Assembly: GCF_007829335.1 (NCBI RefSeq)
Contig: NZ_VIWO01000001.1
Span: forward strand, 1,736,001 to 1,800,000
Direction of reading: 5' to 3'
Length of the DNA: 64,000 nt
From: Chitinophaga polysaccharea
GTDB taxonomy: Bacteria > Bacteroidota > Bacteroidia > Chitinophagales > Chitinophagaceae
The notes beneath the pieces are model-generated. The model saw only the letters and a list, made by a program, of their open reading frames with translations, was not told where the DNA came from and made no database searches. Positions 1 to 8,861 of the stretch are shown here, one piece after another; the stretch's first letter is position 1, and every line of letters starts with the position of its first letter. A program made the position numbers and the translations under genes.

Positions 1-1
1 G

Positions 2-3000
2 TCTACCGACTTTGGCCAAAGCCAGCTAAGTACCCTCGACCTGGCCTACTATCCTACTGAAAGAGGTCCATATAACTTTACCAGCAACCCGATAATGATG
101 AACCGCGATGGGCTCTTGGCAAGGCCACAAACCAGGTGGGGCGGTATCATGAGAGCTATTGACAACAGTGACTTTGAAACAGCGAATATAGAATACATCG
201 AATTCTGGATCCAGGATCCATTTATCAAACAGCCTAACAGTACTGGCGGTTCCCTGTACTTCAACCTGGGTAACGTATCGGAAGATATCCTCAAGGATTC
301 CAAGAAATTCTTTGAAAACGGGATGCCTAACCCCAACACAGATCCTAATAAGATCGATTCGTCTAAGTGGGGCCGGTTGCCTAAGTTCCAGCAACAGATT
401 ACCCAGGCATTCGATAACGATCCCAATGTCCGCGCTTACCAGGACGTAGGATATGATGGTTTGAAATCACAGGATGAAGCGGCCTTCTATAAAGGCTATA
501 TGGATACGATGAGAATGAACTATGCAGGAAGCCCGGTATATAACCAGGCCCTGAAAGATCCTTCCAATGATGACTATAGGCATTACCGCGATCAGTCTTA
601 TAATGGTATGCCTATCCTCGAACGCTATAAAGCATATAGCAACCCGGAAGGCAACTCCCCGGTATCTGATCCGAAAAATACTTTTTCTTCTGCCGCCACC
701 AATATTCCCGAATCAGAAGACCTGAATAAGGATAATACCATGAACGAAACAGAGGAATATTTCCAGTATCGGGTAGATCTGAAGCCTAATATGCAGGTGG
801 GTAGTAACTATATTGTGGATAAGATTGAGGCAGATGTAACATTGCCCAATAACCAGAAAACCACAGAAACCTGGTACCAGTTTAAAGTACCGCTGAATCA
901 GTTCAACGCCAAAGTGGGTAATATTCCCGATTTTAAATCCATCCGCTTCATGCGTATGTTCCTCACCGGCTTCACAGATTCGGTAGTAGTACGCTTTGCC
1001 AAACTGGAACTGGTAAGGAATCAATGGCGCCGTTATATGTATGAACTACGTCCCGGAGATCCCATTCCATTGGATAATGCCACCACGTTTAATACTTCCG
1101 CGGTGAATATTGAAGAAAACTCTTCCCGCACACCGATTCCTTATGTGCTGCCACCGGGAGTAGTAAGACAGAATACTATCAGTACCAACAATACCACCCT
1201 GCAACTGAATGAGCAGTCGTTGTCCGTACAGGTAGCTAACCTGAAAGACGGTGAAACCCGCGCACTGTATAAGACCCTGAATATGGATCTGCGTCAGTAT
1301 AAAAAGATGGAGATGTATATCCATGCTGAGGCAGTTGGTGCTGCTACCGCCTTGAAGGATGGACAGCTGCAGGCTGTAATCCGTATCGGTAGCGACTTTG
1401 TAAGTAACTATTACGAATACCGTATTCCGCTGAAAGTAACTGACTGGAGCGCGAAAACAGCTGTGGATATCTGGCCGGACCGGAATAATATGGAGCTGGT
1501 TATGTCGCAGCTTAGCGCCCTGAAACAAAAACGGAATATGTGCGACTCCTGTTCGCCGCTATTGCCGTATCCGCAAAACCCGGTAGCCGACCAGTATGGC
1601 AATTTTATGCAGGTAGTGGGTAACCCAAGCCTGGGAGATGCCCGCACTATGATGATAGGCATCCAGAACCCCAAAGACGACGGACAGCCTCACAGTGGGG
1701 AAATCTGGCTGGATGAGCTCCGCCTGTCTGACTTTGATGAAAAAGGCGGTTATGCTGCATTGGCCAGGGTAGATGTACAGCTTTCCGACCTGGGTACTAT
1801 TTCGGTATCCGGTAATATGCACACCGCCGGTTTTGGAAACATTGACCAACGGGTAAATGAACGTTTCCGGGATAATTTCCTGCAATATGATGCGGCGGCT
1901 AACCTGGACCTGGGTAAGCTGTTACCGAAGAAAATGGGCATTTCCATCCCGGTGTATGCCGGCTATTCACAATCAGCCAGCAACCCTGAATATGATCCTT
2001 ACGACCTGGATATAAAACTGAAAGATAAACTGGCCCTGGCCAGGAACCGTGCAGAAAAGGATTCTATCCGGCGTGATGCGCAGGACTTTACCTCTATTAA
2101 GAGCCTGAACTTTACTAACGTCCGGAAACTAAACCTCGGAGGAGGCGGTAAACGGCACCTGTGGGATATCGAAAACTTCGACCTCAGCTATTCCTTCTCG
2201 CAGATATTGCGGCATAACCCGCTGATCAAAAATGACCTGCTTACCAAACATCGGGGGGGACTGGGATACAACTTTGCCGGTCAGCCACATTACCTGGAGC
2301 CGTTTAAAAAATTGATCAAGAGTAAATCACATTGGCTGGACCTGATCCGCGATTTTAATATCAACTATGTACCGGCTATACTGAGCTTCAGGGCCGACAT
2401 ATCCCGGCAGTTTGGCGCCACCCGTGTGCGTAACGTAGGTGGAGATGTGAAATATCAACTTCCGGAAACGTATAACAAATACTTTACGTTTGACCGGTAC
2501 TATACGGTAAAATGGGATATCACCCGTAGCATCAACTTCGAGTTCAATGCCGTGAACAATGCACGTATAGACGAGCCTAACGGCCGTCTCGACAATGCGG
2601 CGAAGAAAGATACCGTGCGTAGAAACTTCTTCAAAGGAGGGCGTAACACTAACTACATGCACAACGCCAACTTCACCTATACATTGCCTACTTCCAAGTT
2701 CCCGGCCCTCAGCTGGACAAACATCGCATTTGGATACAGCACAGAGTATAGATGGACGGGCGCTTCCCAGCTGGCATTGTACCTGGGTAACGCTATCGAA
2801 AACTCCCAGCAGAAAACCCTGACCGCCGAATTCAAATTCGTAGAGTTATATAACAAGTCCAAATTCCTGCGAAAGATAAATGCAAGGAATCCGCAAAGCA
2901 ATAGTAACAGCAACAACAATAACCAGAATAAAAACAATAACCAGCAGCAGCAAAACCAAAACCAGACTGCTTCCAACGAGATATCTCCATGGGTGAAAGG

Positions 3001-4429
3001 CATACTGAAACCATTGATGATGCTGAAGCGGGTAGGATTTAACTATAACGAAAATGCCGGTACACGTTTACCAGGATATATAGACAGTACCAAGATAATA
3101 GGTATGAACTGGGCTACCATGGCGCCGGGACTCAATTTCGTATTCGGTTATCAGCCGGATAGGAAGTGGTTGGATAATTTTGCGAAGAAAGGATTGATTA
3201 CGCCCGATACCCTGTTTAATATCCAGGCACAACAACAGTTTACCCAACGTTGGGACTTGCAGGCCCAGCTGGAACCAGTCAACGATCTGCGTATCGATCT
3301 GAATATGACCAAGTCGTTTACCAAAACGCATACGGAATTGTTCAAGAACCTGACCGATCCGGCCAATTTCCAGCACCTGAGTCCTTACGATGCCGGTGGT
3401 TTTGAAATTACCTACATCGCCATTAAAACGATGTTTGGGCACATTAACGCGTCAGATGGGGTATCACAAACCTTCCGCAATTTTGAAGCTTATCGTAATA
3501 CGATTTCAAAAAGACTGGGCGCTATCAACCCATACAATAAAGATCCGGGCATCCCTGCCGGCGATCCCAAAGATCCTACGTATGCCTACGGTTACACCCG
3601 GTATGCCCAGGATGTGTTGATACCAGCATTCCTGGCTGCTTACACGGGTACTACGCCCGACAAGGTATCCCTGCTCAAACAGGGTAATGATAACGTGAAA
3701 AGCAATCCTTTCAGTAACTATATCCCCAAACCAAACTGGAATGTTACTTACAATGGATTAACCAAGCTGGAACCCTTCCGTTCCTTCCTGACTAACTTCA
3801 CGTTAAGGCACGCCTATACCGGAACACTCAGTATGAACTCCTATAATACTTCCATGTATTTTGAGGATCCAAGACTGGCAGGATTCCCGGCATTCCGCGA
3901 TACCGTGTCTGGTAACTACTATCCTTATTTCCTGGTGCCTAACCTCACGATCACTGAAGCATTTGCACCATTGCTGGGGATAGACCTCACTTTTGTAAAT
4001 AGCTTTAACGCCAGGGTAGAATATAGGAAGAGCCGCTCCCTTAGCCTTAGTCTCATCGATTATCAGCTGACAGAGGTACGGTCCAGCGAAATTATTATCG
4101 GCGCCGGCTACCGGGTAAGAGGGGTACAGCTGCCATTCTCCTTCAGTAAAAATGGAGGCAAGAAAGCACAGAATGATATGAACTTCCGGCTGGACCTGAG
4201 CTTCAGGGATGATAAAACGGCCAATAACAGGCTGGATGCCGACTTGTCGATACCCACCAGCGGCCAGAAGGTCATTGGCATTTCACCATCGATCGACTAT
4301 GTGGTGAACAACAGGCTTAACCTGCGGTTCTTCTATGACCGACGACAAACCATCCCGGTTATCTCCACGGCATATCCAATTACGAGTACCAGCGGTGGTT
4401 TAACCTTCCGGTTTATTTTATCTCAATAG
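2..4429 (+). CDS. sprA: SprA, T9SS outer-membrane translocon protein (5' end outside window)
   Basis: The reading frame is open from the first bases, so the N-terminal part lies outside the window; 1,475 residues are visible, ending in a TAG stop. SprA is the giant beta-barrel pore of the type IX secretion system and carries cargo adhesins across the outer membrane in gliding Bacteroidota. The visible part holds SprA-type stretches such as YYPTERGPYNF near the start and IEFWIQDPF, followed by many alternating beta strands. An Asn/Gln-rich linker (about residues 962-993 of the visible part) interrupts the barrel region. The family assignment is from recognised sequence, and the cargo proteins elsewhere in the window fit it. 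Confidence 0.93.
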   Translation, partial: STDFGQSQLSTLDLAYYPTERGPYNFTSNPIMMNRDGLLARPQTRWGGIMRAIDNSDFETANIEYIEFWIQDPFIKQPNSTGGSLYFNLGNVSEDILKDSKKFFENGMPNPNTDPNKIDSSKWGRLPKFQQQITQAFDNDPNVRAYQDVGYDGLKSQDEAAFYKGYMDTMRMNYAGSPVYNQALKDPSNDDYRHYRDQSYNGMPILERYKAYSNPEGNSPVSDPKNTFSSAATNIPESEDLNKDNTMNETEEYFQYRVDLKPNMQVGSNYIVDKIEADVTLPNNQKTTETWYQFKVPLNQFNAKVGNIPDFKSIRFMRMFLTGFTDSVVVRFAKLELVRNQWRRYMYELRPGDPIPLDNATTFNTSAVNIEENSSRTPIPYVLPPGVVRQNTISTNNTTLQLNEQSLSVQVANLKDGETRALYKTLNMDLRQYKKMEMYIHAEAVGAATALKDGQLQAVIRIGSDFVSNYYEYRIPLKVTDWSAKTAVDIWPDRNNMELVMSQLSALKQKRNMCDSCSPLLPYPQNPVADQYGNFMQVVGNPSLGDARTMMIGIQNPKDDGQPHSGEIWLDELRLSDFDEKGGYAALARVDVQLSDLGTISVSGNMHTAGFGNIDQRVNERFRDNFLQYDAAANLDLGKLLPKKMGISIPVYAGYSQSASNPEYDPYDLDIKLKDKLALARNRAEKDSIRRDAQDFTSIKSLNFTNVRKLNLGGGGKRHLWDIENFDLSYSFSQILRHNPLIKNDLLTKHRGGLGYNFAGQPHYLEPFKKLIKSKSHWLDLIRDFNINYVPAILSFRADISRQFGATRVRNVGGDVKYQLPETYNKYFTFDRYYTVKWDITRSINFEFNAVNNARIDEPNGRLDNAAKKDTVRRNFFKGGRNTNYMHNANFTYTLPTSKFPALSWTNIAFGYSTEYRWTGASQLALYLGNAIENSQQKTLTAEFKFVELYNKSKFLRKINARNPQSNSNSNNNNQNKNNNQQQQNQNQTASNEISPWVKGILKPLMMLKRVGFNYNENAGTRLPGYIDSTKIIGMNWATMAPGLNFVFGYQPDRKWLDNFAKKGLITPDTLFNIQAQQQFTQRWDLQAQLEPVNDLRIDLNMTKSFTKTHTELFKNLTDPANFQHLSPYDAGGFEITYIAIKTMFGHINASDGVSQTFRNFEAYRNTISKRLGAINPYNKDPGIPAGDPKDPTYAYGYTRYAQDVLIPAFLAAYTGTTPDKVSLLKQGNDNVKSNPFSNYIPKPNWNVTYNGLTKLEPFRSFLTNFTLRHAYTGTLSMNSYNTSMYFEDPRLAGFPAFRDTVSGNYYPYFLVPNLTITEAFAPLLGIDLTFVNSFNARVEYRKSRSLSLSLIDYQLTEVRSSEIIIGAGYRVRGVQLPFSFSKNGGKKAQNDMNFRLDLSFRDDKTANNRLDADLSIPTSGQKVIGISPSIDYVVNNRLNLRFFYDRRQTIPVISTAYPITSTSGGLTFRFILSQ

Positions 4430-4444
4430 GAAATACTTACACAT

Positions 4445-4496
4445 AGCGGATTTATAGATAGATAACAATGCACGATTATCTAACTATAAATCCGTT
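4445..4496 (+). terminator. Stem-loop after sprA
   Basis: An 11-bp perfect stem (cggatttatag / ctataaatccg) extends inward to 19 bp with one mismatch around a 10-nt loop. It lies 16 nt after the sprA stop. There is no strong T tract, so it may be an RNA-stabilising hairpin rather than a clean intrinsic terminator. Confidence 0.55.
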
Positions 4497-4526
4497 ATAA
4501 TGAATGCCCGATTGGTAATTATTTAC

Positions 4527-4534
4527 TAGGTTTG
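4527..4534 (+). promoter_or_regulatory. Bacteroidota -7 box TAGGTTTG
   Basis: Exact match to TAnnTTTG, ending 4 nt before the GTG start of the next gene. No good -33 TTTG at the usual spacing. Transcription from it would start at or next to the start codon. Confidence 0.5.
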
Positions 4535-4538
4535 CGGC

Positions 4539-4910
4539 GTGAAATGGTTCCCGATGATATGCATTTTCCTGGGGCTATTGCTGCAAAATTTCAGCAAGAG
4601 CCTTATTGTAGTGCAGTTCCAGGTAAACCAGGCTTTCATCGCAAAAGAGCTGTGCGAAAACAGAAACAAACCCCAAATGCATTGTAACGGGCGCTGTCAT
4701 CTGAAGAAAGAACTGGACAGAGATGCCCAGCAGGAAAAGAATAACAATACCGGGAAAGATAAATACGAAGTGATGTTTGTAGAAACCATTCATGCCTTCG
4801 CACCTTCCACTCCTAAGAACAATATTACCTTTACTCCTTTTTATAAAGACTCCTTCCTCGATACCTTTACTATTTCCATTTTCCATCCGCCACAGTCAGT
4901 AGTAGCCTGA
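4539..4910 (+). CDS. Small Cys/His-motif membrane-anchored protein
   Basis: A 123-residue protein of unknown function starting with GTG (ATG at 4554 is an alternative). Residues 5-28 form a hydrophobic N-terminal segment. Next comes a conserved-looking motif with C39, H48, C49, C53 and H54 (CENRNKP, then HCNGRCHLKK), then a charged, probably periplasmic tail. I recall similar short proteins with a C-(x9)-C-(x3)-C arrangement beside TonB-dependent receptors in Bacteroidota, but I know no proven function. The Cys/His/Met cluster would suit metal binding, which is inference. The gene is 61 bp upstream of a TonB-dependent receptor in the same direction. Confidence 0.7.
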   Translation: MKWFPMICIFLGLLLQNFSKSLIVVQFQVNQAFIAKELCENRNKPQMHCNGRCHLKKELDRDAQQEKNNNTGKDKYEVMFVETIHAFAPSTPKNNITFTPFYKDSFLDTFTISIFHPPQSVVA

Positions 4911-4936
4911 TATTCCTTTATACTACCTGACTAACC

Positions 4937-4957
4937 CTGTTCGCCATGGGCGAACAG
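4937..4957 (+). promoter_or_regulatory. Intra-operon hairpin before the TonB receptor
   Basis: A perfect 9-bp stem (ctgttcgcc / ggcgaacag) with a 3-nt loop sits between the small Cys/His protein and the receptor, 14 nt before the receptor start. It has no T tract. It could attenuate, process or stabilise the message. Confidence 0.4.
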
Positions 4958-4971
4958 TCAACGACTTATAC

Positions 4972-7251
4972 ATGAAACAATGTTGTTTACTCATCATTGC
5001 GTGTATGGCTGCCTATAGCAGTTATGCACAGCAATTGCATGGACGTGTGGCCGATGCCCAAACCAAAGAAGCACTGCCCGGTGTGAATATAAGATTACTG
5101 CATGCTACAGCCGGATGTAGTACCAATGCCGCCGGTAAATATGAACTTACCGTGGCCGGTACTGATTCTGTAGAAGTATCTTACACAGGTTATCTCTCCC
5201 GGAAAATAGCCGCAAAAGAGATAGCGGCTATGCCGGTTGTTTACCTGCAACAGGGCACTAGCAGCCTGAACGAGATTATTGTATCTTCTTCCCGCGATAA
5301 GCAACGGCGTACAGAAGCGCCGGTGGCCATCAGTACCCTTTCTCCGCAAACACTAAATGAAACCAAAGCAGTTACAATAGACCAGGTGCTGAATAAAGTA
5401 AGCGGGGTATACATGGTAGACCTGGGCAACGAGCAGCATACGATGGCTATCCGCCAGCCTATTGGTTATAAAAGCCTTTTCCTATACCTGGAAGATGGTA
5501 TTCCTATCAGAACCACCGGTGATTTTAACCACAATGCCCTGATCGAAATCAATATGGCCGCCGTGAAAAATATTGAAGTGATCCGTGGGCCTGCTTCCTC
5601 CTTGTATGGAAGTGAAGCAGTGGGCGGCGCCGTCAATTTTATTACCGCTTCTCCCACGTTGGTACCTACCGCTAAAATACAATTGGAAGGCAGTAACTGG
5701 GGCTATAAGCGAACCGATTTTAGTGTATCCAATACCGGGAAAAAAGTGGGTTTCGCCGTGAGCGGTTACTACGCCAATCAAAGTAATGGCTATATGGATC
5801 ACAGCGATTTTCACAAGTTGTCGCTGACCGCAAAAGTAGATTACCAAATCAATGAAAAGAATAAGTGGACCAATGCTGCCACACTGATCAACTATAAAAC
5901 AGATCAAACCGGCGGGCTTGACAGTGCCCACTTCTTTGCCAAAGACTACCGCAATTTCCAGACTTTTACCTACCGGGAAGTGAAAGCTTTACGGGTACGC
6001 AGTACTTTGGAACATGAATGGAGCAGCAGCAGCCATACTAATTTTACCGTCTTCTTCAGAAATAATACTATCGGACAAAATCCATTTTATGCCATTAAAG
6101 ATATCCGTGGCACTCTCAAGGCCAATGGACAAATTAACAGCGATGGTTTTAACAGCTATGGACTAATCGTGCAGCATAAGAAACGATTTGCCTGGCAAGA
6201 TGCCGCCCTGATTGCCGGTGTGAGCGCAGATTATAGCCCTGCCACTTACCTGGCTAATTATATAGACATTACTAAAGACGCTGCCGGCTATTATGCCAGT
6301 TACCGCGCCACCGATTCCGTTTTAACAGATTACCGCGTAGGATTACTGAACAGCGCTGTATATACACAGTTTGAGTTTTCGCCGATCGAGCGGATGCGCG
6401 TAGTAGCCGCCCTGCGTTACGACCGGATGGATTATAATTTTGAAAATCACCTTACGCCTTCTGCCTATACGGGCGCTCCCAGTGAGCGGAATAATTTCAA
6501 TGCCTTTACTCCAAAGGTCGGACTCACTTACGATCTGGGCCACCAGCGTGGATTATATGCCAACTATAGTGTTGGATTTGCACCCCCTAATATTTCAGAA
6601 CTTTATACCGGTGTAAAGGTTCCGGTGCTAAAATCGGCTACTTATCAAAACTATGAAGCCGGTGGTTGGTTGGGATTTGCTCAGCAGAAAGGATATGCAG
6701 ACCTCAGCGTTTACCGGATGAATGGTACTAATGAAATTGTGAGTGTGAGAAATGCAGATGGCGTGTACGAAAATCGTAATACCGGCGCCACTAAACATAG
6801 CGGCGTAGAATGGAATGTAAAGTATACACCGTTGCCCAGCCTGTTTGTTAGAACCAGCGGTACTTATGCCGTGCATATTTTCAAAGCATATAACGATGGC
6901 AGCAAGATATACACCGACAACCAGATGAACGGTGCGCCGAAGTGGATCACGAATACAGAAGTTACCTGGAAGCCTGCAATAATAAAGGGTTTCAGGATAG
7001 GCGCCGAATGGCAGCATATCAGCAAGTATTATATGGATGCAGCCAATACATCGGTATATAATGGGTACGATTTATTTAATGCGCGTATAGGCTATGCCAT
7101 TAAGGGATTTGAATGTTGGCTCAATTGCATGAATATAGGCGATCAGTTATATGCTACCACAGCGGAAAAATCGGCCTATGGCAAAACTTATCGGATTGGG
7201 CCACGTCAGACATTTACGTTTGGTGTTGCTTATACATTTACCGGAAAATAA
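4972..7251 (+). CDS. TonB-dependent outer-membrane receptor
   Basis: This 759-residue receptor has a signal peptide ending near AYSSYAQ, a carboxypeptidase-regulatory-like beta-sandwich (about 20-105; GRVADAQTKEALPGVN), a plug domain (about 110-225; VIRGPASSLYGSEAVGGAVN) and a 22-strand-type barrel ending in an aromatic-rich C-terminus (FTFGVAYTF). Such receptors import scarce ligands using TonB energy. At under 800 residues and without SusD next to it, it resembles siderophore or metal receptors more than SusC glycan porins. The Cys-motif protein upstream and the CxCC lipoprotein 7 bp downstream suggest a metal or metal-chelate substrate; this is inference. Confidence 0.9.
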   Translation: MKQCCLLIIACMAAYSSYAQQLHGRVADAQTKEALPGVNIRLLHATAGCSTNAAGKYELTVAGTDSVEVSYTGYLSRKIAAKEIAAMPVVYLQQGTSSLNEIIVSSSRDKQRRTEAPVAISTLSPQTLNETKAVTIDQVLNKVSGVYMVDLGNEQHTMAIRQPIGYKSLFLYLEDGIPIRTTGDFNHNALIEINMAAVKNIEVIRGPASSLYGSEAVGGAVNFITASPTLVPTAKIQLEGSNWGYKRTDFSVSNTGKKVGFAVSGYYANQSNGYMDHSDFHKLSLTAKVDYQINEKNKWTNAATLINYKTDQTGGLDSAHFFAKDYRNFQTFTYREVKALRVRSTLEHEWSSSSHTNFTVFFRNNTIGQNPFYAIKDIRGTLKANGQINSDGFNSYGLIVQHKKRFAWQDAALIAGVSADYSPATYLANYIDITKDAAGYYASYRATDSVLTDYRVGLLNSAVYTQFEFSPIERMRVVAALRYDRMDYNFENHLTPSAYTGAPSERNNFNAFTPKVGLTYDLGHQRGLYANYSVGFAPPNISELYTGVKVPVLKSATYQNYEAGGWLGFAQQKGYADLSVYRMNGTNEIVSVRNADGVYENRNTGATKHSGVEWNVKYTPLPSLFVRTSGTYAVHIFKAYNDGSKIYTDNQMNGAPKWITNTEVTWKPAIIKGFRIGAEWQHISKYYMDAANTSVYNGYDLFNARIGYAIKGFECWLNCMNIGDQLYATTAEKSAYGKTYRIGPRQTFTFGVAYTFTGK

Positions 7252-7258
7252 TAGCAAG

Positions 7259-8473
7259 ATGAAAAAAGTTGCAGCTGGATTGATGATAGGGCTGATGTTT
7301 TCCTGCCACCGGGGGCAGGTGCAGCCGGATCATACACTGGTATTGTCGCATGCCGGGAAGGCGGCTTCCTGTCCGTTTATTACGCAGGATGGAAGCGGCC
7401 ATCCTGTGGTGAGTTGGGTGGAGAAAGATGATAGCACAGAGAATGGATTGATGTTTTACGCGGTATCTAACGATAATGGTTATACGTTTTTACCACCGGT
7501 GGCTGTTACTGCTACTGCAGGTGTATTTCCACATGATGAAAATTTACCGAAGATATTGTTCAAGCCCGATGGTACTGTGATGGCGCTCTTTGGTATAGAA
7601 GCCAACGATCCGCGTAATAAATATGCCGGCAAGGTAATGTATACCCAGTCATTTGATGGTGGCAAGCATTGGCAACCCGCTGTGCCACTGGTTACGGATA
7701 CAGCGGGGTACGATCAACGTTACTTTGATATGGCCTTGTTGCCCAGCGGCGAAGCAGCTGCAATCTGGTTGGATAACCGTAAACAAACTAACGCAGAGGG
7801 CTCTACGCTTTATTTTACGGTTACCCATGGACATAGCGGGTTTGGGCAGGCGAAGCCGATCGCGGCTACGGTATGTCAGTGTTGCCGCACCAAGCTGTAT
7901 GTAGCTGGCAATGGCCATGTACATGTGGCCTACCGCGACATTATCAGCGATTCTATCCGGGACATGGTACACCAGGTATCCACAGATGGAGGACAGTCGT
8001 TTTCCGCCCCGGTGCGCATCAGTGCAGATAACTGGGTGGTAAATGGATGCCCGCATACAGGGCCTGCGCTAACCGCCAACAGCCAGGGATTGCATTTTGC
8101 CTGGTTTACTATGGGCGGAGGGCAAGGCGCCTTTTATTGCCGTTCGCTGGACAACGGTAATCCCTATACGCAAAAAGAATCTTTGAGCAAAGCGCCTATG
8201 GCCAAGCATCCTCAAATGACTACGGTTAACGATGATATCCTGGTAGTATGGGATGAACCGGTGAAGTGGAAAAATAATTTCAATAGCCGGGTAGGATTTC
8301 AATACAAAGCTGCGGATGGGAAAACGATGCAGGCAGGCATATTAACAACCGACAGCAGCTACGCTAATTATCCGGTGGTAGGCGCGGTAAAAGACCATAA
8401 AGCCCTGGTAGCGTATAAAAGAAGAGACGCGCAGGGAAGCCAGGTGGTGGTGACCCGGCTGAATATAGATTAA
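7259..8473 (+). CDS. BNR-repeat (sialidase-fold) lipoprotein with CxCC motif
   Basis: The start is ATG 7259, 7 nt after the receptor stop; a longer frame runs back into the receptor but M37 of that frame begins a lipoprotein signal (MKKVAAG...MFSC, Cys16). The 404-residue product has Asp-box-like repeats typical of six-bladed sialidase folds (SNDNGYTF, SFDGGKHW, STDGGQSF). C206, C208 and C209 form a CQCC motif followed by a VAYRD stretch. The fold does not prove sialidase activity: I see no arginine triad I can defend. It probably sits on the membrane as the partner of the upstream receptor. A metal-binding role for the cysteines is speculative. Confidence 0.8.
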   Translation: MKKVAAGLMIGLMFSCHRGQVQPDHTLVLSHAGKAASCPFITQDGSGHPVVSWVEKDDSTENGLMFYAVSNDNGYTFLPPVAVTATAGVFPHDENLPKILFKPDGTVMALFGIEANDPRNKYAGKVMYTQSFDGGKHWQPAVPLVTDTAGYDQRYFDMALLPSGEAAAIWLDNRKQTNAEGSTLYFTVTHGHSGFGQAKPIAATVCQCCRTKLYVAGNGHVHVAYRDIISDSIRDMVHQVSTDGGQSFSAPVRISADNWVVNGCPHTGPALTANSQGLHFAWFTMGGGQGAFYCRSLDNGNPYTQKESLSKAPMAKHPQMTTVNDDILVVWDEPVKWKNNFNSRVGFQYKAADGKTMQAGILTTDSSYANYPVVGAVKDHKALVAYKRRDAQGSQVVVTRLNID

Positions 8474-8496
8474 AGCCACCGTAGTGCTTAAAACAC

Positions 8497-8534
8497 AAAT
8501 GGGATATAGTTATGTGCATAACTATATCCCATTT
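8497..8534. terminator. Bidirectional terminator hairpin
   Basis: Perfect 18-bp inverted repeat (aaatgggatatagttatg and its complement) with a minimal loop. It lies 23 bp after the lipoprotein stop and 14 bp after the stop of the small minus-strand gene, so it can end both convergent transcripts. Confidence 0.65.
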
Positions 8535-8548
8535 GCTTAAAAATGTTC

Positions 8549-8713
8549 TCAGTTGTACCCCAAAGAAAAGCCTTGTTGTCCAGGCCATTCTTTATGAGAG
8601 GCTGCCCATCGGCCGTAGTTGCCCTTCCTCGTGTTGCCAAAGTAAAAACGCCATCCTTCTTTCCATCTCGGATAGTACAGGCGTAGCAAGTACATAGTAA
8701 TAAATGTAAGCAT
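8549..8713 (-). CDS. Small uncharacterised 54-residue aromatic/basic protein
   Basis: Reading the minus strand from ATG 8713 gives 54 residues ending in TGA (MLTFITMYLL..., RWKEGWRFYFGN..., SLGYN). It is rich in Trp, Tyr, Arg, Gly and Lys, with a short hydrophobic N-terminus; a second ATG at codon 7 could also start it. An in-frame stop precedes the ATG. Support for a real gene: non-random protein-like composition, a TATATTTG box with an upstream TTTC at 19 bp spacing, about 100 nt of leader, and a terminator hairpin shared with the convergent lipoprotein gene. I do not recognise the family. The overlapping plus-strand frame looks random. Confidence 0.55.
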   Translation of the reverse strand: MLTFITMYLLRLYYPRWKEGWRFYFGNTRKGNYGRWAASHKEWPGQQGFSLGYN

Positions 8714-8817
8714 AGGGATATGGTTTCAAGTTTAGGATAGTTCAGTTAGTTTAGTCGCATCGGCATAGATTTTTTGCCACATGGATAGTATATGGACAAA
8801 AAATATATAAATGTTTC

Positions 8818-8848
8818 CAAATATAAAAACTATCTCTATGTATTGAAA
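8818..8848 (-). promoter_or_regulatory. Promoter of the 54-residue gene (TTTC-N19-TATATTTG)
   Basis: On the minus strand, TATATTTG (8818-8825) fits the -7 consensus exactly and TTTC (8845-8848) is a one-mismatch -33 box at the 19-bp spacing typical of Bacteroidota. The predicted transcript has a leader of about 100 nt. The remainder of 8714-8861 is AT-rich and shows nothing else clear. Confidence 0.45.
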
Positions 8849-8861
8849 TCACATCTATGTG

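Noticed and set aside
7259..8473. Calling the BNR lipoprotein a sialidase
   Set aside because: Asp boxes show the fold only; I could not identify the arginine triad or the nucleophile Tyr/Glu pair needed for sialidase activity.
8512..8697. Plus-strand 61-codon frame over the small minus-strand gene
   Set aside because: It starts inside the terminator hairpin, has no promoter and a random-looking composition, whereas the minus-strand frame has both signals.
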